A stretch of DNA of 64,000 bases from Xanthostigma xanthostigma (GCA_963575645.1 OY754465.1:2914001-2978000), one strand, 5' to 3'. Shown: positions 22,204 to 32,961, counted from the first letter of the stretch. The notes: generated from the sequence alone by a model not told the origin. Made by a program: numbers and translations.

Positions 22204-23145
22204 CTACTTATGTAATATATAAGTGAATATAAAAGTTCACTAATTATATAAGTGAATATAAAATTTCACTAATTATATAAGTGAATATAAAAGTTCACTA
22301 ATTATATAAGTGAATATAAAATTTCACTAATTATATAAGTGAATATAAAAGTTCACTAATTATATAAGTGACCATTAAATGTCATCTGAAATCAATAATT
22401 TTTTGATTACATGTTTTTTAAAATCTTTAATCATTCGTTACTTTCACTAGTATAATAACCTTTTATATTTTTACAAGTCGATAAAAAATTTAAAACAAAA
22501 TAAAGAATTAGAGATTTCGCGTCAAAAAACATAACCTTAATTAATTGTTAGTTGCGATCCTATGTCATTGACTATAATTTAAAATCGGTTAAAAACAATA
22601 GTATAGACGCAATTCTGTACTCTGAATCTATGAAAATATAATTAAAATAATCTAATTAACTTACCTGATAAATTATATTACTTGTTTGTTTATTGCTTTA
22701 CAAGGAACTTGCTATAGAACGATCTGTATTCTACATGAATAATAATAAGTATCTATAGTAACCGTATGGAGGCGCCACAAGCGACACGTATAAACTCAGG
22801 GGTCACTATTCTGACAGTGAATTTTACTTGAATTCACTATTCCGGAAGTGAATCAGAAGTCACTATTTTAACATTTTACATGAATAATAATAAGTATCTA
22901 TAGTAACCGTATGGAGGCGCCACAAGCGACACGTATAAACTCAGGGGTCACTATTCTGACAGTGAATTTTACTTGAATTCACTATTCCGGAAGTGAATCA
23001 GAAGTCACTGTTTCAAATAGTGACATTTTCACTATTTCAGTGTTAGAGAGTAAATTTATTAGTGAATAATTTGTTGTGAAAATCACTGATTATTAAATTA
23101 ATACAGCTTCACTTACTCAATTAGTGAAAACACTAATTCATGTTT
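22204..23145 (-). mobile_element. AGTGAA-saturated element, copy 1
   Basis: Inverse relative of 32962-34061. From left to right: five 29-bp tandem units (22214-22358) alternating AAAAG and AAAAT before TTCACTA; a unique middle; two 145-bp units (from 22733 and 22878) holding GGAGGCGCCACAAGCGAC; and an end rich in TTCACTA/TAGTGAA words, closing with AACACTAATTCATG. No coding frame. Its left TIR is not visible, so this copy is probably truncated there. Confidence 0.75.
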
Positions 23146-23363
23146 CATGTTTTACTTCGACCACACGCGCCCTTTTTTCTAGTTTATAAATACAAAACCT
23201 ACTCTTCGTGTTCTTTATAATTATGTCTGTTTTTCGATTGCAGATTTCCGAGGTGTTCTTCTCCGGCGGCAGTTTGTCTTCAATACGGAAACAAAGCGGC
23301 ACGTACTAAGACGTTAAGGTAACGTCAATTGTGAATCATGTTTGCTTTACAATGTGTGTAATT

Positions 23364-23966
23364 TAGTGATGTGTCGCTCCTAAGCGAGTCGTTCATAATG
23401 AACGACTCCTTTCACGGAGCGGAGCGAGTCGCTCTTTTTTTTGTGAATGATTCACTCCGAGCGCTATTGCTCTGTGCTGAGCTATTCTGTACTGTTGCAT
23501 TCGCACATTTACAGAGCGCACACAGCACAGGCCACAGAGGCACTAGTGAATTTTGCACGTACGGAGTTATCTTTGCTGAGTCATTTAATGTTGAATGACA
23601 CACTGTAAGTGCAATAGTACTAAGCTTACAGTGACTTAAACCATTCACATTGACGTCGTTGACAAAGATATAATATTGTAACAATAAACATTATTATTGT
23701 TAAGCTTTTATTATACTTTATATAGTTTATTCGCAATGCGAATAAGATCAGAATCATATTAAAATGAGCTCGGAGCTGAGTGGGTGTATTGTGCTGTGCA
23801 ATGCTACGTGACTCCTGAGCATGTATGATGACAGTTCACACCTCTGCAGTCTGCACTTTTGTGTAGTGCGTACTGTCGTTTGAACGACTCGCTCTGAGCG
23901 ACTTTTTTTGGTGAGCGGAGCGCACGGAGCCAGTTCCCAATAAAGAGTCATGTGGACACATCACTA
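23364..23966 (+). mobile_element. hAT-type element family 2, copy 1
   Basis: Perfect 8-bp duplication GTGTAATT at 23356-23363 and 23967-23974. Ends TAGTGATGTGTCGCTC / GACACATCACTA are inverted. Internal palindrome GAGTCGTTCATAATGAACGACTC near 23389 (two arms of 10-11 bp). 603 bp, no transposase. Open frames on both strands (23371, 23412, 23754) overlap each other and are shadows. Confidence 0.92.
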
Positions 23967-23974
23967 GTGTAATT

Positions 23975-24298
23975 GGCTGGTTGAATGCATGTATTATTTT
24001 TAAATTTCAAATGCAAATATCTGCTGTAGAAGCGGCGGATATTATTTCGTCATTAAATAGACTGTCCTCCTTTCTTTTATAGTATAAACGCTTCATTTCA
24101 TAGTTGGTTTTTATTAAATTTTAAATTTATGTAAGAATATTTTTCTCGTTTGTGAATTATAACACTGCAATAATTTGAATATTTATTAATAAACTTTTAT
24201 TTTAAACTAAATTTGATAACATGTTACAAAGGACGTGTTTTAAAGAAATTTTATTGAATATTCAATTTTTTTAATTAACATTTTATCGAAAATATTTA
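23975..24298. other. No feature recognised
   Basis: AT-rich, no repeat or coding signal seen. Confidence 0.4.
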
Positions 24299-24560
24299 CA
24301 GTGTAACCTCTTTATAACGAGTCTCCAGCGACCGAGCATTTTTTTTCGTTATAAAGGGTTTTCGTTATATGGAGGGAACCGAATTTGGGTATAGACCGTA
24401 ACATATTACAAACTGGGGACGATCATCTGAAGTGGATAGAGTATTTAAAATCCAAAAAAAAAAATATAATGCGGCAAATTTTTAACTTACAATATAGGCA
24501 AACTTGTGGAATATTTAAAGGGCACAGAATATTGGCGTTATATGGGATAGCTTATATGAG
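24299..24560 (+). repeat. Possible Tigger/pogo-type MITE remnant
   Basis: CAGTGTAACCTCTTTATAAC at the left and GTTATATGG-type words at both ends recall Tigger/pogo termini. The right end is eroded and I see no clear TA duplication. Weak call. Confidence 0.35.
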
Positions 24561-24579
24561 ATAGCTTGTTAAAAATAAT

Positions 24580-24855
24580 ATGAACAATTTCAATAATCAT
24601 ACTGTGTTGCATAATCATGATACTAAGAAAAAGTTAAATCTTTGCCTACCATTACACAAATATGCTAAGACTACATATGGACCAAATTTCTATGGTGTAA
24701 ATTTTTTTAATAGATTGCCATTGGAAATAAGAACTTTAGAAACAAGATATTTTAAAAGAAATGTGAAGAAATTGTTATTAGAAAGGAATTCCTTGACTGT
24801 CAGCATGTGCATTAATTATGTAGGAATGACAATACATTATTATATATATTTTTGA
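24580..24855 (+). pseudogene. Non-LTR reverse transcriptase C-terminus, fragment A
   Basis: The frame reads ...LHNHDTKKKLNLCLPLHKYA, then YGPNFYGVNFFNRLPLEIR and FKRNVKKLLLE. This is the far C-terminal pattern of CR1/Jockey-group ORF2 (THDTR..., F-N-x-LP-x-EI-, FKxxLKxxLL). Only ~90 residues remain; the RT domain and 3' tail are missing. It ends where a second, different LINE remnant starts (24885). Confidence 0.75.
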
Positions 24856-24884
24856 ACTACTAAAGCATATGTACTCACTAAATT

Positions 24885-25613
24885 ATTTTGATCAAAGTAT
24901 AGATAAATATTACAATACAAGAAAAAACAGCAATACCATACCGCATAGAACAACGTTCTTTGAAAAAGGGTCGATTTACTTATATCGGCTTAAAAATATA
25001 TGAAAAATTACCAAACGACTTAAAAATTGAAAAAAAAAATTGGTTGTCTGTAAAGTCGGTTTACGGACGATAGTTTTACGTGATAACGTATATTCCGCTC
25101 GAATATCATATTTAATAATACATAACCTAAATTTTAGTAGCTGTCAAACTATATTTTTACCGACTAATAATTAGATCATCCAAAGCAAAATACATATTTT
25201 TAAGCAATTATAAAAGACATATAAAAGAATGTATATATATTATATATTTGTTAACAAACCGTATAATTTATCTGGCCATCTGTCAGATGTAGCTTTCGCT
25301 GGAACAGCCGAAAAAAATGTTGAACGCACACTACTCTCTGACGTCACGCGAGAAGAGAGAGACTATCCCTTATATCGCGCTCTCGCTAGCGGAACGTTAC
25401 TCTTTTTCGTGCGTGCAGCCGGTGTTTCATCAATTTATAAGACGTTATCACGTCAAAAATCCTATAAAGTTTAATGAAGAACTAAAAGAATATTTAATAT
25501 ATAAGGAATCTTACTCTTTACAGGAATTTTTTAACTAATTTTTTTTTCTTTTGTGACGTATTGTATCCCAAAATGGGCTCAGCAATGAATGTTTATTCTA
25601 TTCTATTCTATAT
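24885..25613 (+). pseudogene. Non-LTR RT C-terminus B, split by repeat family I
   Basis: The first piece (24885-25035) reads YYNTRKNSNTIPHRTTFFEK and, after one frameshift, GLKIYEKLPNDLKIEK. The second piece (25459-25538) continues FNEELKEYLIYKESYSLQEF and a stop, followed by a 3' UTR and a (TTCTA)n tail at about 25589-25612. Both are consecutive parts of the same C-terminal pattern seen at 35695 and 36730. The 420 bp between them are a copy of family I, so that repeat inserted into an already resident LINE. Confidence 0.8.
25036..25458 (-). repeat. Dispersed repeat family I, nested copy
   Basis: Runs from AATTGGTTGTCTGTAAAGTC to GACGTTATCACGTCAAAAA, the same two ends as 5170 and 49411 but with a different, shorter middle (GACGTCACGCGAGAAGAGAG region). 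It interrupts a LINE remnant. Frames at 25229 and 25317 are chimeras of the two. Confidence 0.8.
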
Positions 25614-26170
25614 ATTGCGTCTTGAATGAAGTTCACTTTATAATATGTAGTTGTCAATTTTGTTTAGCCCTGGTTGAGGACTGATCGGTGAAGTTATAAA
25701 ATTTTGGATACCCTGAAGGCATAATCTAAATGTATATCCATAAATCGTCGACTGTGAAAATACTGAACTAAAGTTGACAATTTATAATCCAATTAAAGAA
25801 GGGTTGGGGTTTCATTTATTTCTTTCAAACTAATTAACAATGGAATTTTCACGAAGAGTTTAACGTATTTTTAGTCAATGTTTTCTGTTTGTAAATAAAT
25901 TAGATTTCAGCTTGAAATAAAGTTCTTATTACATAGCAGCACTAAATTATACAACGTGCTATTAGCGAAGACGACTTTTGAAGACTGTAATTTACGATAA
26001 ACGAAATGGCGTGGTTCGCTTCAGTTATTTCAGTTAAAGAGAAGCATATTTCGTTACATTTCCCAAATTCTTTCGGTATACAGAGATATGCTATTTATAT
26101 TTAAAGAAAATATTTATTAACGTGAAATTTAAAGCGGGATTGTAGTCAAATATGGCAAAACATTTTTACT
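25614..26170. other. No feature recognised
   Basis: AT-rich, no repeat or coding signal seen. Confidence 0.4.
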
Positions 26171-26178
26171 GTTCCAAC

Positions 26179-26730
26179 TAGTAATGTGCCGGATCGTTAA
26201 AAATGTATATCCGCGGATACGGATCTGAATACAGATATTTGGTTACAAGATCCGCGGATACGGATACGGATCTTAACTTTCTTAGAGTACGCGGCGGTAA
26301 ATATTGCACATCGACCTTTGGAAAGAGACTATCTGTTATGGGAAAATGTTATTGACCTCTTTAAGAGTTAACTCTCATAACAGATTGTCTCTTTCCGAAG
26401 ATTGATGTGCAATATCTCACTATAAAGATAGTTTTTTAGTACCTTTGAGTTATGTACTATTGGTATGGTACTCACTACGATAAATGTTTGCAATATAAAG
26501 GTGCCAAATACGATTTTAAAAAATAAAAAATAATCTGAATGGAATTTAACAGTTTTTCATTATTACCTAATCACCTATAGGTATAATATATAAAATTTCA
26601 TCTATGAATTGAAAACTAATAAGGTAAAAATCCGCAAAAGTTCCGCTAGAAAACTAACGGATACAGATACGGATCTTTCTTCTCCCTCGGATATCCGCGG
26701 ATACGGATATGGATATCCGGCACATCACTA
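26179..26730 (+). mobile_element. hAT-type MITE family B, copy 3
   Basis: Flanks GTTCCAAC (26171-26178) and ATTCCAAC (26731-26738) match 7/8. The left end has one change (TAGTAATG). The central inverted repeat and CGGATAC subterminal repeats are present. Same length class (552 bp) as copy 2. Confidence 0.92.
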
Positions 26731-27011
26731 ATTCCAACCCACAAGTGAAGGGGTATGGTATAGTTAGAGTGCCCGTCGGCAAACATTTTATTGACACATA
26801 CTCTCCCCAAACTTTGTATATGGCTTCATTAGGCCTAGTCTGACACCTATTTCCTCTATAACTTTTCTTGATTTTGGAGCGTTTTCCCTCTAAATTTTGC
26901 GAAAGATGTCGTTTTGACGACATGTAAAAATTTATAGATAGTTTGTTTTTTTAATTAGATAGTTTAAAAACTTCAACCAAAACACTAAAATAATGTTCTC
27001 TGACAAATAAA

Positions 27012-27088
27012 ATGAATCATTTAAAATGTTTGGCACCTCGAATATGTTCGACATATTCGAGGTGTCAGACATTTTAAATGGTTCATAA
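27012..27088. repeat. Short perfect-type hairpin
   Basis: ATTTAAAATGT...GCACCTCGAATATGT and its inverse ACATATTCGAGGTGTCAGACATTTTAAAT face each other across TCG. Each arm is about 32 bp with two or three mismatches. It sits directly left of a family E copy. Could be a minimal foldback MITE. Confidence 0.6.
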
Positions 27089-27117
27089 TAAAATCTTTTT
27101 GTTTTGAGGTCCCTCGA

Positions 27118-27650
27118 ATCCAAAAAACATATTTTTGAAAAAAACTCTGTACGTCTGTTTGTCTGTGAGCACGATACAGGTCAAACGGATGAACGGATTG
27201 AAAGCAAATTTTGAGAGGATGATTGATACGCAAATATGAAAAGCTCTATTGTTTTTGGGGAAAAAGATTTATACTATAACGTTGTTTTTTATATAATAAT
27301 GGTATACTTTTCATAACGGCTTATGATTCTATTTATTTTTTCAAGAAAGTTTCTTTAAAAAAATTTTTCTAAACTTTATAGTTTCGAAAAAATTTTGAAA
27401 ATAAAAAAAATCAGCTGTTCTTTTGTTTTGTAAATCTGTCGGAAATAAACCAATTAAGCATGCTTTGATTAATTTTTACATCACGTGGAACATATTATGT
27501 AGGTAATCATGGCTAGCAAATATCATATTGAATACTAGCCATTACCAGTGTCACCTCATGTGATATATCAGAAATTTAATTTACTACACCATATCAAATG
27601 TCAACATTTTGAATTTGGAATGGTCCCGTCGCTGGGAATTTTGTATACAG
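27118..27650 (+). repeat. Dispersed repeat family E, copy
   Basis: Contains GTCTGTGAGCACGATACAGG, TTTTCATAACGGCTTATGAT, GGAACATATTATGTAGGTAA and GGAATGGTCCCGTCGC in the same order as 44430-44990. No TIR found and no coding frame; class not determined. Confidence 0.75.
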
Positions 27651-27654
27651 AGTG

Positions 27655-27785
27655 ATCGGTAATTGTTCGTATTCTTCTCGGGAGAAGAAACTATGACTAA
27701 TCTGGGAATGATTTAAGCTTTATCACTTGGGGGTCAGAAGTGCGTCATTTTCGAGTAAACACGAGTAATCTTTCTACATTCCCTG
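27655..27785 (+). repeat. Dispersed repeat family J, copy 1
   Basis: Shares GGTAATTGTTCGTATTC and CACTTGGGGGTCAGAAGTGC with the inverse of 30030-30137, and in weaker form with 29690-29810. A (GTAT)n run follows at about 27827-27846. Confidence 0.55.
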
Positions 27786-27918
27786 TATCAATTTTTACAC
27801 GCTTTATATTAACTTCACTTGTAAGTTTGTATGTATGTATGTATGTTTGTAACTGTCGTTTGGACTAAGCAAGTGGTTTATTACTGTTAGTATGTTATGC
27901 CACTACTGTAAGAACAAT

Positions 27919-28004
27919 CTTTGACCGAGCGGTCTAAAGCGCGGGTCTTCGCTGACGTCAACTCTCGGATTCACCGGTCGTGTGTTCTAATCCCGTCCAC
28001 GCCG
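27919..28004 (+). pseudogene. tRNA-Leu/Ser-like sequence
   Basis: TGACCGAGCGGTCTAAAGC is a good class II tRNA D-arm and A-box. GTGTTCTAATCCC is a weakened B-box, and the ~85-nt length fits a long variable arm. The anticodon stem is poor. It is followed by an A-rich stretch, so it may be a SINE head or a dead tRNA. Confidence 0.5.
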
Positions 28005-28066
28005 AAATAAAAAATTTGTTTTTTTCGGCAAATTTTTGACAATAAATCGAACTAAAAAGTGGAAAA

Positions 28067-28363
28067 TAAATATAGTTTAAAAAAAAACTAAATAACACGC
28101 TTTATATCGAACTAAAAAGTAAAAAATATTTTTTTTAAAATAAGCTTAAAACAATAATGAATAAAAAAGTATTATTGTGAAAAAAGCGTGGGGCGCTCGA
28201 TGTACGAAAATGTGAAACAAAGCGCCCAACGCTTTTTTCACAATAATACTAGTATTTTTTATTCATTATTGTTTTAAGCTTATTTTAAAAAAAATATTTT
28301 TTACTTTTTAGTTCGATATAAAGCGTGTTTTTTAGTTTTTTTTAAAACTATATTTATTCTTGT
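28067..28363. mobile_element. Foldback element, stem type 2, copy 1
   Basis: Arms 28067-28194 and 28218-28363 are near-perfect inverted repeats, with a ~25-bp loop centred near 28206. Outer sequence TTTAAAAAAAAACTAAA, then CTAAAAAGTAAAAAAT, then GAAAAAAGCGTGGGGCGC next to the loop. The outer words recur at 47111-47372 and CTAAAAAGTAAAAAATA also in the arms at 12549 and 47760. No coding capacity. Confidence 0.85.
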
Positions 28364-28839
28364 GTATAATAAACTTTGACTTCTGTTTAAGGTACGTGAA
28401 TTAATTGCATAAACTTTGAATTACGTGTTTATCGATGTAAAACCACTAACCTAACTGTTTTATCATATATAAACATCGGAAGCTATAGCTGTTCAAGTAA
28501 TGCTGAGAATGTTCGTTTTTGTTAGCTGTTACTTTATGGAACTCATAGAACTCTCTATCAACCTTCTTTAGAACGTTGCATAGTTTTGCTTTAACATTTT
28601 TACCCATTTGTATCCACTAGTACTTCTTCGGACATAATATTACCTTTTAGAGTTTGGAATCAATATATCGATCCCGTGAAAAAAGAGTATTAAATTTAAA
28701 AAAAAAACACTAACGTCGTCTGTTAATAATAAATTAGAAAGCATTGTTACATTAACTCTCTCTCTCTTTTTTAATATTGTCAAAATTAGTTTTCCTTAGC
28801 TACGCTGGAAAAATGAATGTTGTTATTTTTGGAAAAAAT
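28364..28839. other. No gene; short CT-rich run
   Basis: (CT)n at about 28756-28770. No other feature recognised. Confidence 0.45.
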
Positions 28840-28843
28840 TTAA

Positions 28844-29511
28844 GGAGGTTGATCCGTTACAGTCCCAATCAAAAGTAAGTCGAATTCTAAATGGGAACTT
28901 TTCCATAATAAATTTTTACAAAAGGGTGTAAGTCGATGATACCAATAAATTATTGTCATAATAAATAATTTTTTTTAATATTATTAATTATTTCAGTATT
29001 TTACTTAATTTGTACGAAGTTAGGTTAGAAAAATAAATTTATGTAAATATTTGTATTTTACATATTGTTTGCAGTAAATAATTTAAAAAAGAAATTAGAA
29101 ATAATAAAAATTAAAATTAAATCATTAAAAAGTTGAAAATTCAGTTAAAATTGTCAAGAATAAAAGTCCATAATTGAAAAGTGTTAAGGTTTAATAATTT
29201 TTTTGATTGATTAAAAGTCTCCTAATTAAATTGGAAAAAATATTATAATATGCGTAAGAGATCGATACTTTACATAGATAGTTTTCGGAACTGCTGACAT
29301 TATTTGGTTATTTGCAAAAAATTAAAATGTACCGTTTGCATGCTAGATTGACATATTTTCCATAAGACTACATGTAAAAGTTTTTTTTTTTTACTTTATA
29401 AATCTCCTAATGATTTTGGATTTTTTACAGAAAATTTTGTCATAAAAAAATCTATTAAAAAAACTTTATTTCAGAGTTTTTTCATTATCTTCGTAAAACG
29501 GCTCAACCTCC
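28844..29511 (+). mobile_element. TTAA-flanked MITE family A, copy
   Basis: TTAA at 28840-28843 and 29512-29515; ends GGAGGTTGATCCGTT / AACGGCTCAACCTCC. 668 bp, same orientation as 6619, with small deletions. Confidence 0.93.
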
Positions 29512-29515
29512 TTAA

Positions 29516-30137
29516 AGGGTTAATTACTTCTAATGAGAAAACATATTTTTACGAATTGTTATTAATTCAGTCAAAGTGTTTTATTTTTTTTGAAGTAAGA
29601 CCTTATTAGTGCTTACCATAATAATAATTTTGACAGCTGACTATGGAGGGTTTAAATCTGAAAATGCAATTTCATATCTCCTTAATTTCCTACTTCTGTG
29701 ACTTTTCACTGAGAAACTGACATCAAAATTCTCTTTTTAAAGTAACTACTATGGAATTATTTAACCTTTTCACTTAATGGTCGGAAATGCGTCATTTTTT
29801 TAATGACAATAACGCTTCTGTGAAGAATTTTTATTTATTTTATTTATTGTAAGTTTTAACACACAACTTAAAATCTAACAGCAAATTTCGTGGTTTTTAG
29901 CTTTAGGAAGGTTGACAAATTAGTAAGCTATCAGGTCATGGGAAAGTTCAGGCCAAAAGGTGAGATTTTTTTTCAATTTTTAACTCCCGAAATTCGGATT
30001 TTTGTAAAAATAAAACCGAAGTAGATTTCCTCGAAAATGACGCATTTCTGACCCCCAAGTGATAGAAGTTAAATCGTTCCAAATTAGTCAAAGTTTCTTC
30101 TCCTGAGAGAAATACGAGCAATTACCGGTCACCTGTA
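29516..30137. repeat. Inverted pair of family J
   Basis: 29690-29810 and 30030-30137 are imperfect inverse copies (CACTTAATGGTCGGAAATGC against GCATTTCTGACCCCCAAGTG). No gene in between. Confidence 0.45.
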
Positions 30138-30376
30138 TACTGCCGTAAAAAGGCAAAATGCAGTAAGTGACCAACTTATAAATTTGAGTAAATCAAGATT
30201 TACTAAAAATGTCTTGACCGTCCAGAATTTTAGATTATGGAAACCAAAACATGGGGGAAACATTTTTTAAAGACAATAAAATTATTGCTGCAGCACTTAC
30301 TGCTGTTGTTGGCTTCAGTATGAACTCATTTTGTCAACAAATGTCACTTACTGCTCTTTGCCTTTTTAGGGCAGTA
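30138..30376. mobile_element. 239-bp TA-flanked MITE
   Basis: Inverted ends TACTGCCGTAAAAAGGCAAA and TTTGCCTTTTTAGGGCAGTA; both arms continue to GCAGTAAGTGAC. TA flanks both sides. The interior has no frame. Consistent with a Tc1/mariner-type non-autonomous element. No second copy in the window. Confidence 0.8.
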
Positions 30377-30678
30377 TAAGTGTCACGTACAATGCGGTGG
30401 ATGTTAAAGGGTTAAGAGTCAATTTTGACTATGGTAACATAGTTAGATCAACTATGTTAGTACACCTTCGGTACGGAGGTAGTTTTCAGAAGCCTCTAAG
30501 TACACATATTGGCAACATCATTTTGGCTCCGGGAGATTAAGTACATACACACTATACACACACATACGATTGGTATGTATTGATTTCCACTAAGTACATC
30601 TCAAAGCTGGTGCACAGAATACAGTAAACATTATGTAAATTCGCGCGATAAATAGTAAACGCCCGATTATCCGTGTAT

Positions 30679-31257
30679 CGCCGATTCACACTATAGTTCG
30701 CTCTCGGTCCAGTCTCGGTTCGGTAAAATCTTACTGTATTCACACTATCATTCTGGGTTCGATCACGGTTCAATCTCGATTTGCAAGAAGTCTGATGTAT
30801 TTCCTTTGCAATACAATTTACTTTATTTCATAAGTACAATTTTTCTAGTTGTCTGATAATGTCGTTCGATTTTTCAATTGAAGAATTAGCTGTTCTTCTT
30901 GATGAAGATTCGGCAAATAAGAAAAGAGTGAAACGCAAGACAACGAAGAGAAGAATATGGGTGAATCCAAGCTTATTAGCGAGGAAAACGGAAGACGAAT
31001 ACTACACCCTGTACCGTCATTTAATAGACGAATACTGCATTTGAAACAAAAACCTATTCATAAGTCAGGCAAAGTCCGATCACGCTGCAGCAAAATATTC
31101 TTCTAAACGGATCGGTGCCGGAGCGTGATTGGATCCGAACTTGAGCGGTGCTGCGATAGTATGAATACGCTCATTGTTTCTTGTGTAAGAATCATTTACC
31201 GAACCGAGATTGGACCGAGAGCGAACCGTGACCGGCACTATAGTGTGAATCGGGCCT
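30679..31257 (+). mobile_element. Internally deleted PIF/Harbinger element
   Basis: Left end CGATTCACACTATAG...TTCGCTCTCGGTCCAGTC and right end its inverse, finishing GTGTGAATCGGGCC then TTAA. The left arm lacks 12 bp present in the right arm. Between them lies the first ~61 codons of a Harbinger transposase (30859-31044). PIF/Harbinger duplicates a 3-bp TTA/TAA target; the right flank fits (TTA/TAA), the left does not clearly. Not related by sequence to MITE family C. Confidence 0.8.
30859..31044 (+). pseudogene. Harbinger transposase N-terminal remnant
   Basis: Starts at a real ATG, MSFDFSIEELAVLLDEDSAN, then KRRIWVNPSLLARKTEDEYY and TLYRHLIDEY before an early stop. The W-V-N/H-P-L-L-x-R and Y-x-x-L/Y-x-x-L/H-L-x-D-x-x/E-Y pattern is the conserved start of insect PIF/Harbinger (DDE_Tnp_4, nuclease HARBI1-like) transposases. 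The DDE catalytic core is completely missing, so no activity is possible. The well-kept frame suggests a fairly recent deletion derivative. Confidence 0.8.
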
Positions 31258-32016
31258 TAAAGTGATACCTACTTCCGCGTTGACTCTTTTCACTATATAT
31301 AATTTACTATTAAAAAACTAGTGTTTAAAAGTCCGAATTTTGTGCAATCCATTTTAATACTTACTAAAAACCTCGATATTCATTGTTGAAATATAAAATT
31401 GTGGCGTTGGGACTATTTCGACGCGTCATCGGCGCTCTTTTTGATTCCAAATTTTTAAAACTGTATGACTTTTTGTGAGTTTTAAAAAGAAAATATAATG
31501 GTTCCTTCAATCGACTTAAAAATAAAATTATTGCACTGGATTTCAACCCAGTTGGCAGTTTGCGTAACTTTTGATTCAACGACCGTATTATCCCCCCTTA
31601 CCTGTCGGTGTAATTCATGTTGGATAGTCGAGGCTCTACTGTACAACCAGTAATCCAAACACGCCATCGCAAGGAGACGCTGGGTGATGTTCAAAAGCAG
31701 TCATTATTAAATCTAGTTAAGATTTTCAAAACGTTTGACACGAACTAGCATATACAAATAGTTGGCAAAACCAAAAGTGCACATCCCGCAAGTTTTCCAC
31801 TGTATGATAAAAAAATAACAATTAAAAAATATTTTTAATAAATTTAAAAAGATTTAAAAATTTAAAGAAATAAATAATTAAAAATTGAAAAAATATTTTT
31901 TTTTAAGTTTGCAAAAATAAAAAAAATTAAGAACTATACATAATATAATATATAATTAATATCAAGTGGAATAAAATAAAACAAAATAAAAAGAAAAAAA
32001 AAAGAAAAAAGTCAAT
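31258..32016. repeat. No gene; Tigger-type end at 31560-31641
   Basis: On the minus strand from 31641: CAGTAGAGCCTCGACTATCC, preceded by TA, a terminus typical of Tigger/pogo MITEs. The opposite end was not found. Overlapping reverse frames at 31364-31694 read through this terminus and begin at TTG, so they are not genes. The rest is AT-rich. Confidence 0.45.
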
Positions 32017-32089
32017 GATACCGTAAGGAATCGAACCCAGGACCTTGCCCTTGGGAATCCAACGGCATAACCATTACGCCACGGCTGCC
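32017..32089 (-). pseudogene. tRNA-like sequence, type uncertain
   Basis: Minus strand: A-box GTGGCGTAATGG and B-box GGTTCGATTCC are good. The 5' part is GGCAGCC and the loop region GGATTCCCAA. Acceptor pairing with the 3' end GGTATC is poor. Probably a tRNA-derived remnant (Gly/Glu-like), not functional. Confidence 0.45.
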
Positions 32090-32214
32090 TAATAGGGCAG
32101 TGGTGTTATCACGGTATACAAGTGTAGCACTTGTTTTATGGATTACACTATATTTTCATAGCAATTATTATATTGTTTTTAAACTATATTAGCTGTCAAA
32201 AATAATAAAAAATA

Positions 32215-32605
32215 AAACTGTTTATAAAAATTAAACTACTGAACACATTTTAGTGAATTTAAATAGGGTTCTGGTCTGATAGTAAACAAAGTGAATAAAA
32301 TATAACCCAAAGCAATCCGACCAAAATTGCGATCTGTAGAGTCGTGACGTACGTACATACGTACGTACATACGTACAGACCAACCGACAACTGCTGTTTG
32401 TGATTTTCAATTACAATTTTAATAGTATTTATGAACTCAAATTGATTTAAAAATTGTTCTATTTTATAGATTAGAATCTCCTCTTTTCAAAAAGCTTCAA
32501 TTTGAATGGATTTCGTGTGAAATTAACTTAGATATAACTTCTTATATGAACGAAAGTCAGCTCTGACGCACAAAGCGATAATAAAGCACATACCGCTAGT
32601 TTAGC
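32215..32605 (+). repeat. Dispersed repeat family K, left arm
   Basis: Inverse of 34537-34905. It contains a palindromic (ACGTACGTACAT)n run at 32348-32372, CTAGAACCC-type and GAAGCTTTTT-type words in the matching order, and ends at CACATACCGCTAG followed by its own inverse (TAGCGGTATGTG). No coding frame. Confidence 0.6.
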
Positions 32606-32662
32606 GGTATGTGCAATAAATAAATACAGTCAAAGCTCATCGCTTTAGCCTTTTTATATCAT

Positions 32663-32959
32663 ACTAGCTGCAACCCGCGACTCCGCCGCGGCCCGCGATT
32701 GAGATGAAGGGCGACAGCGACAACAGTTTTCAAATTTTTATATACCCGCACCTCCACCATAAAAATACTGTACTTCCACCATGTACTCAATATAGCCGGT
32801 GTTTTTAGGATTTTAATTATTTATCAAAATTAAATTGAGCCTATGTTACTCGGGAATAGTACAGCGTTTTATTAGTGAAAGAATTTTTACAATCGGTTCA
32901 GATGTTCTTGAGATTGCCCTCTGCATACAAACTAACAAACAAATACCTCTTTATAAAAT
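32663..32959 (+). repeat. Short CCCGCGACTTCG-type repeat
   Basis: Starts ACTAGCTGCAACCCGCGACT and contains GCCTATGTTACTCGG and AATCGGTTCAGATG, as in the common insect repeat also seen at 56032. It ends at the TA where the AGTGAA-rich element is inserted. Confidence 0.6.
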
Positions 32960-32961
32960 TA

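Noticed and set aside
22214-22358. CRISPR-like direct repeat array
   Set aside because: The 29-bp units are head-to-tail without spacers, in a eukaryotic AT-rich transposon; no cas-like genes.
23371-23684. Two overlapping frames on opposite strands in the hAT-type element
   Set aside because: They cover the same bases, neither resembles a transposase, and they result from the palindromic, moderately GC-rich sequence.
31482-31694. Reverse frame that reads protein-like
   Set aside because: It starts at TTG and runs through a Tigger-type terminus (CAGTAGAGCCTCGACTATCC on the minus strand).
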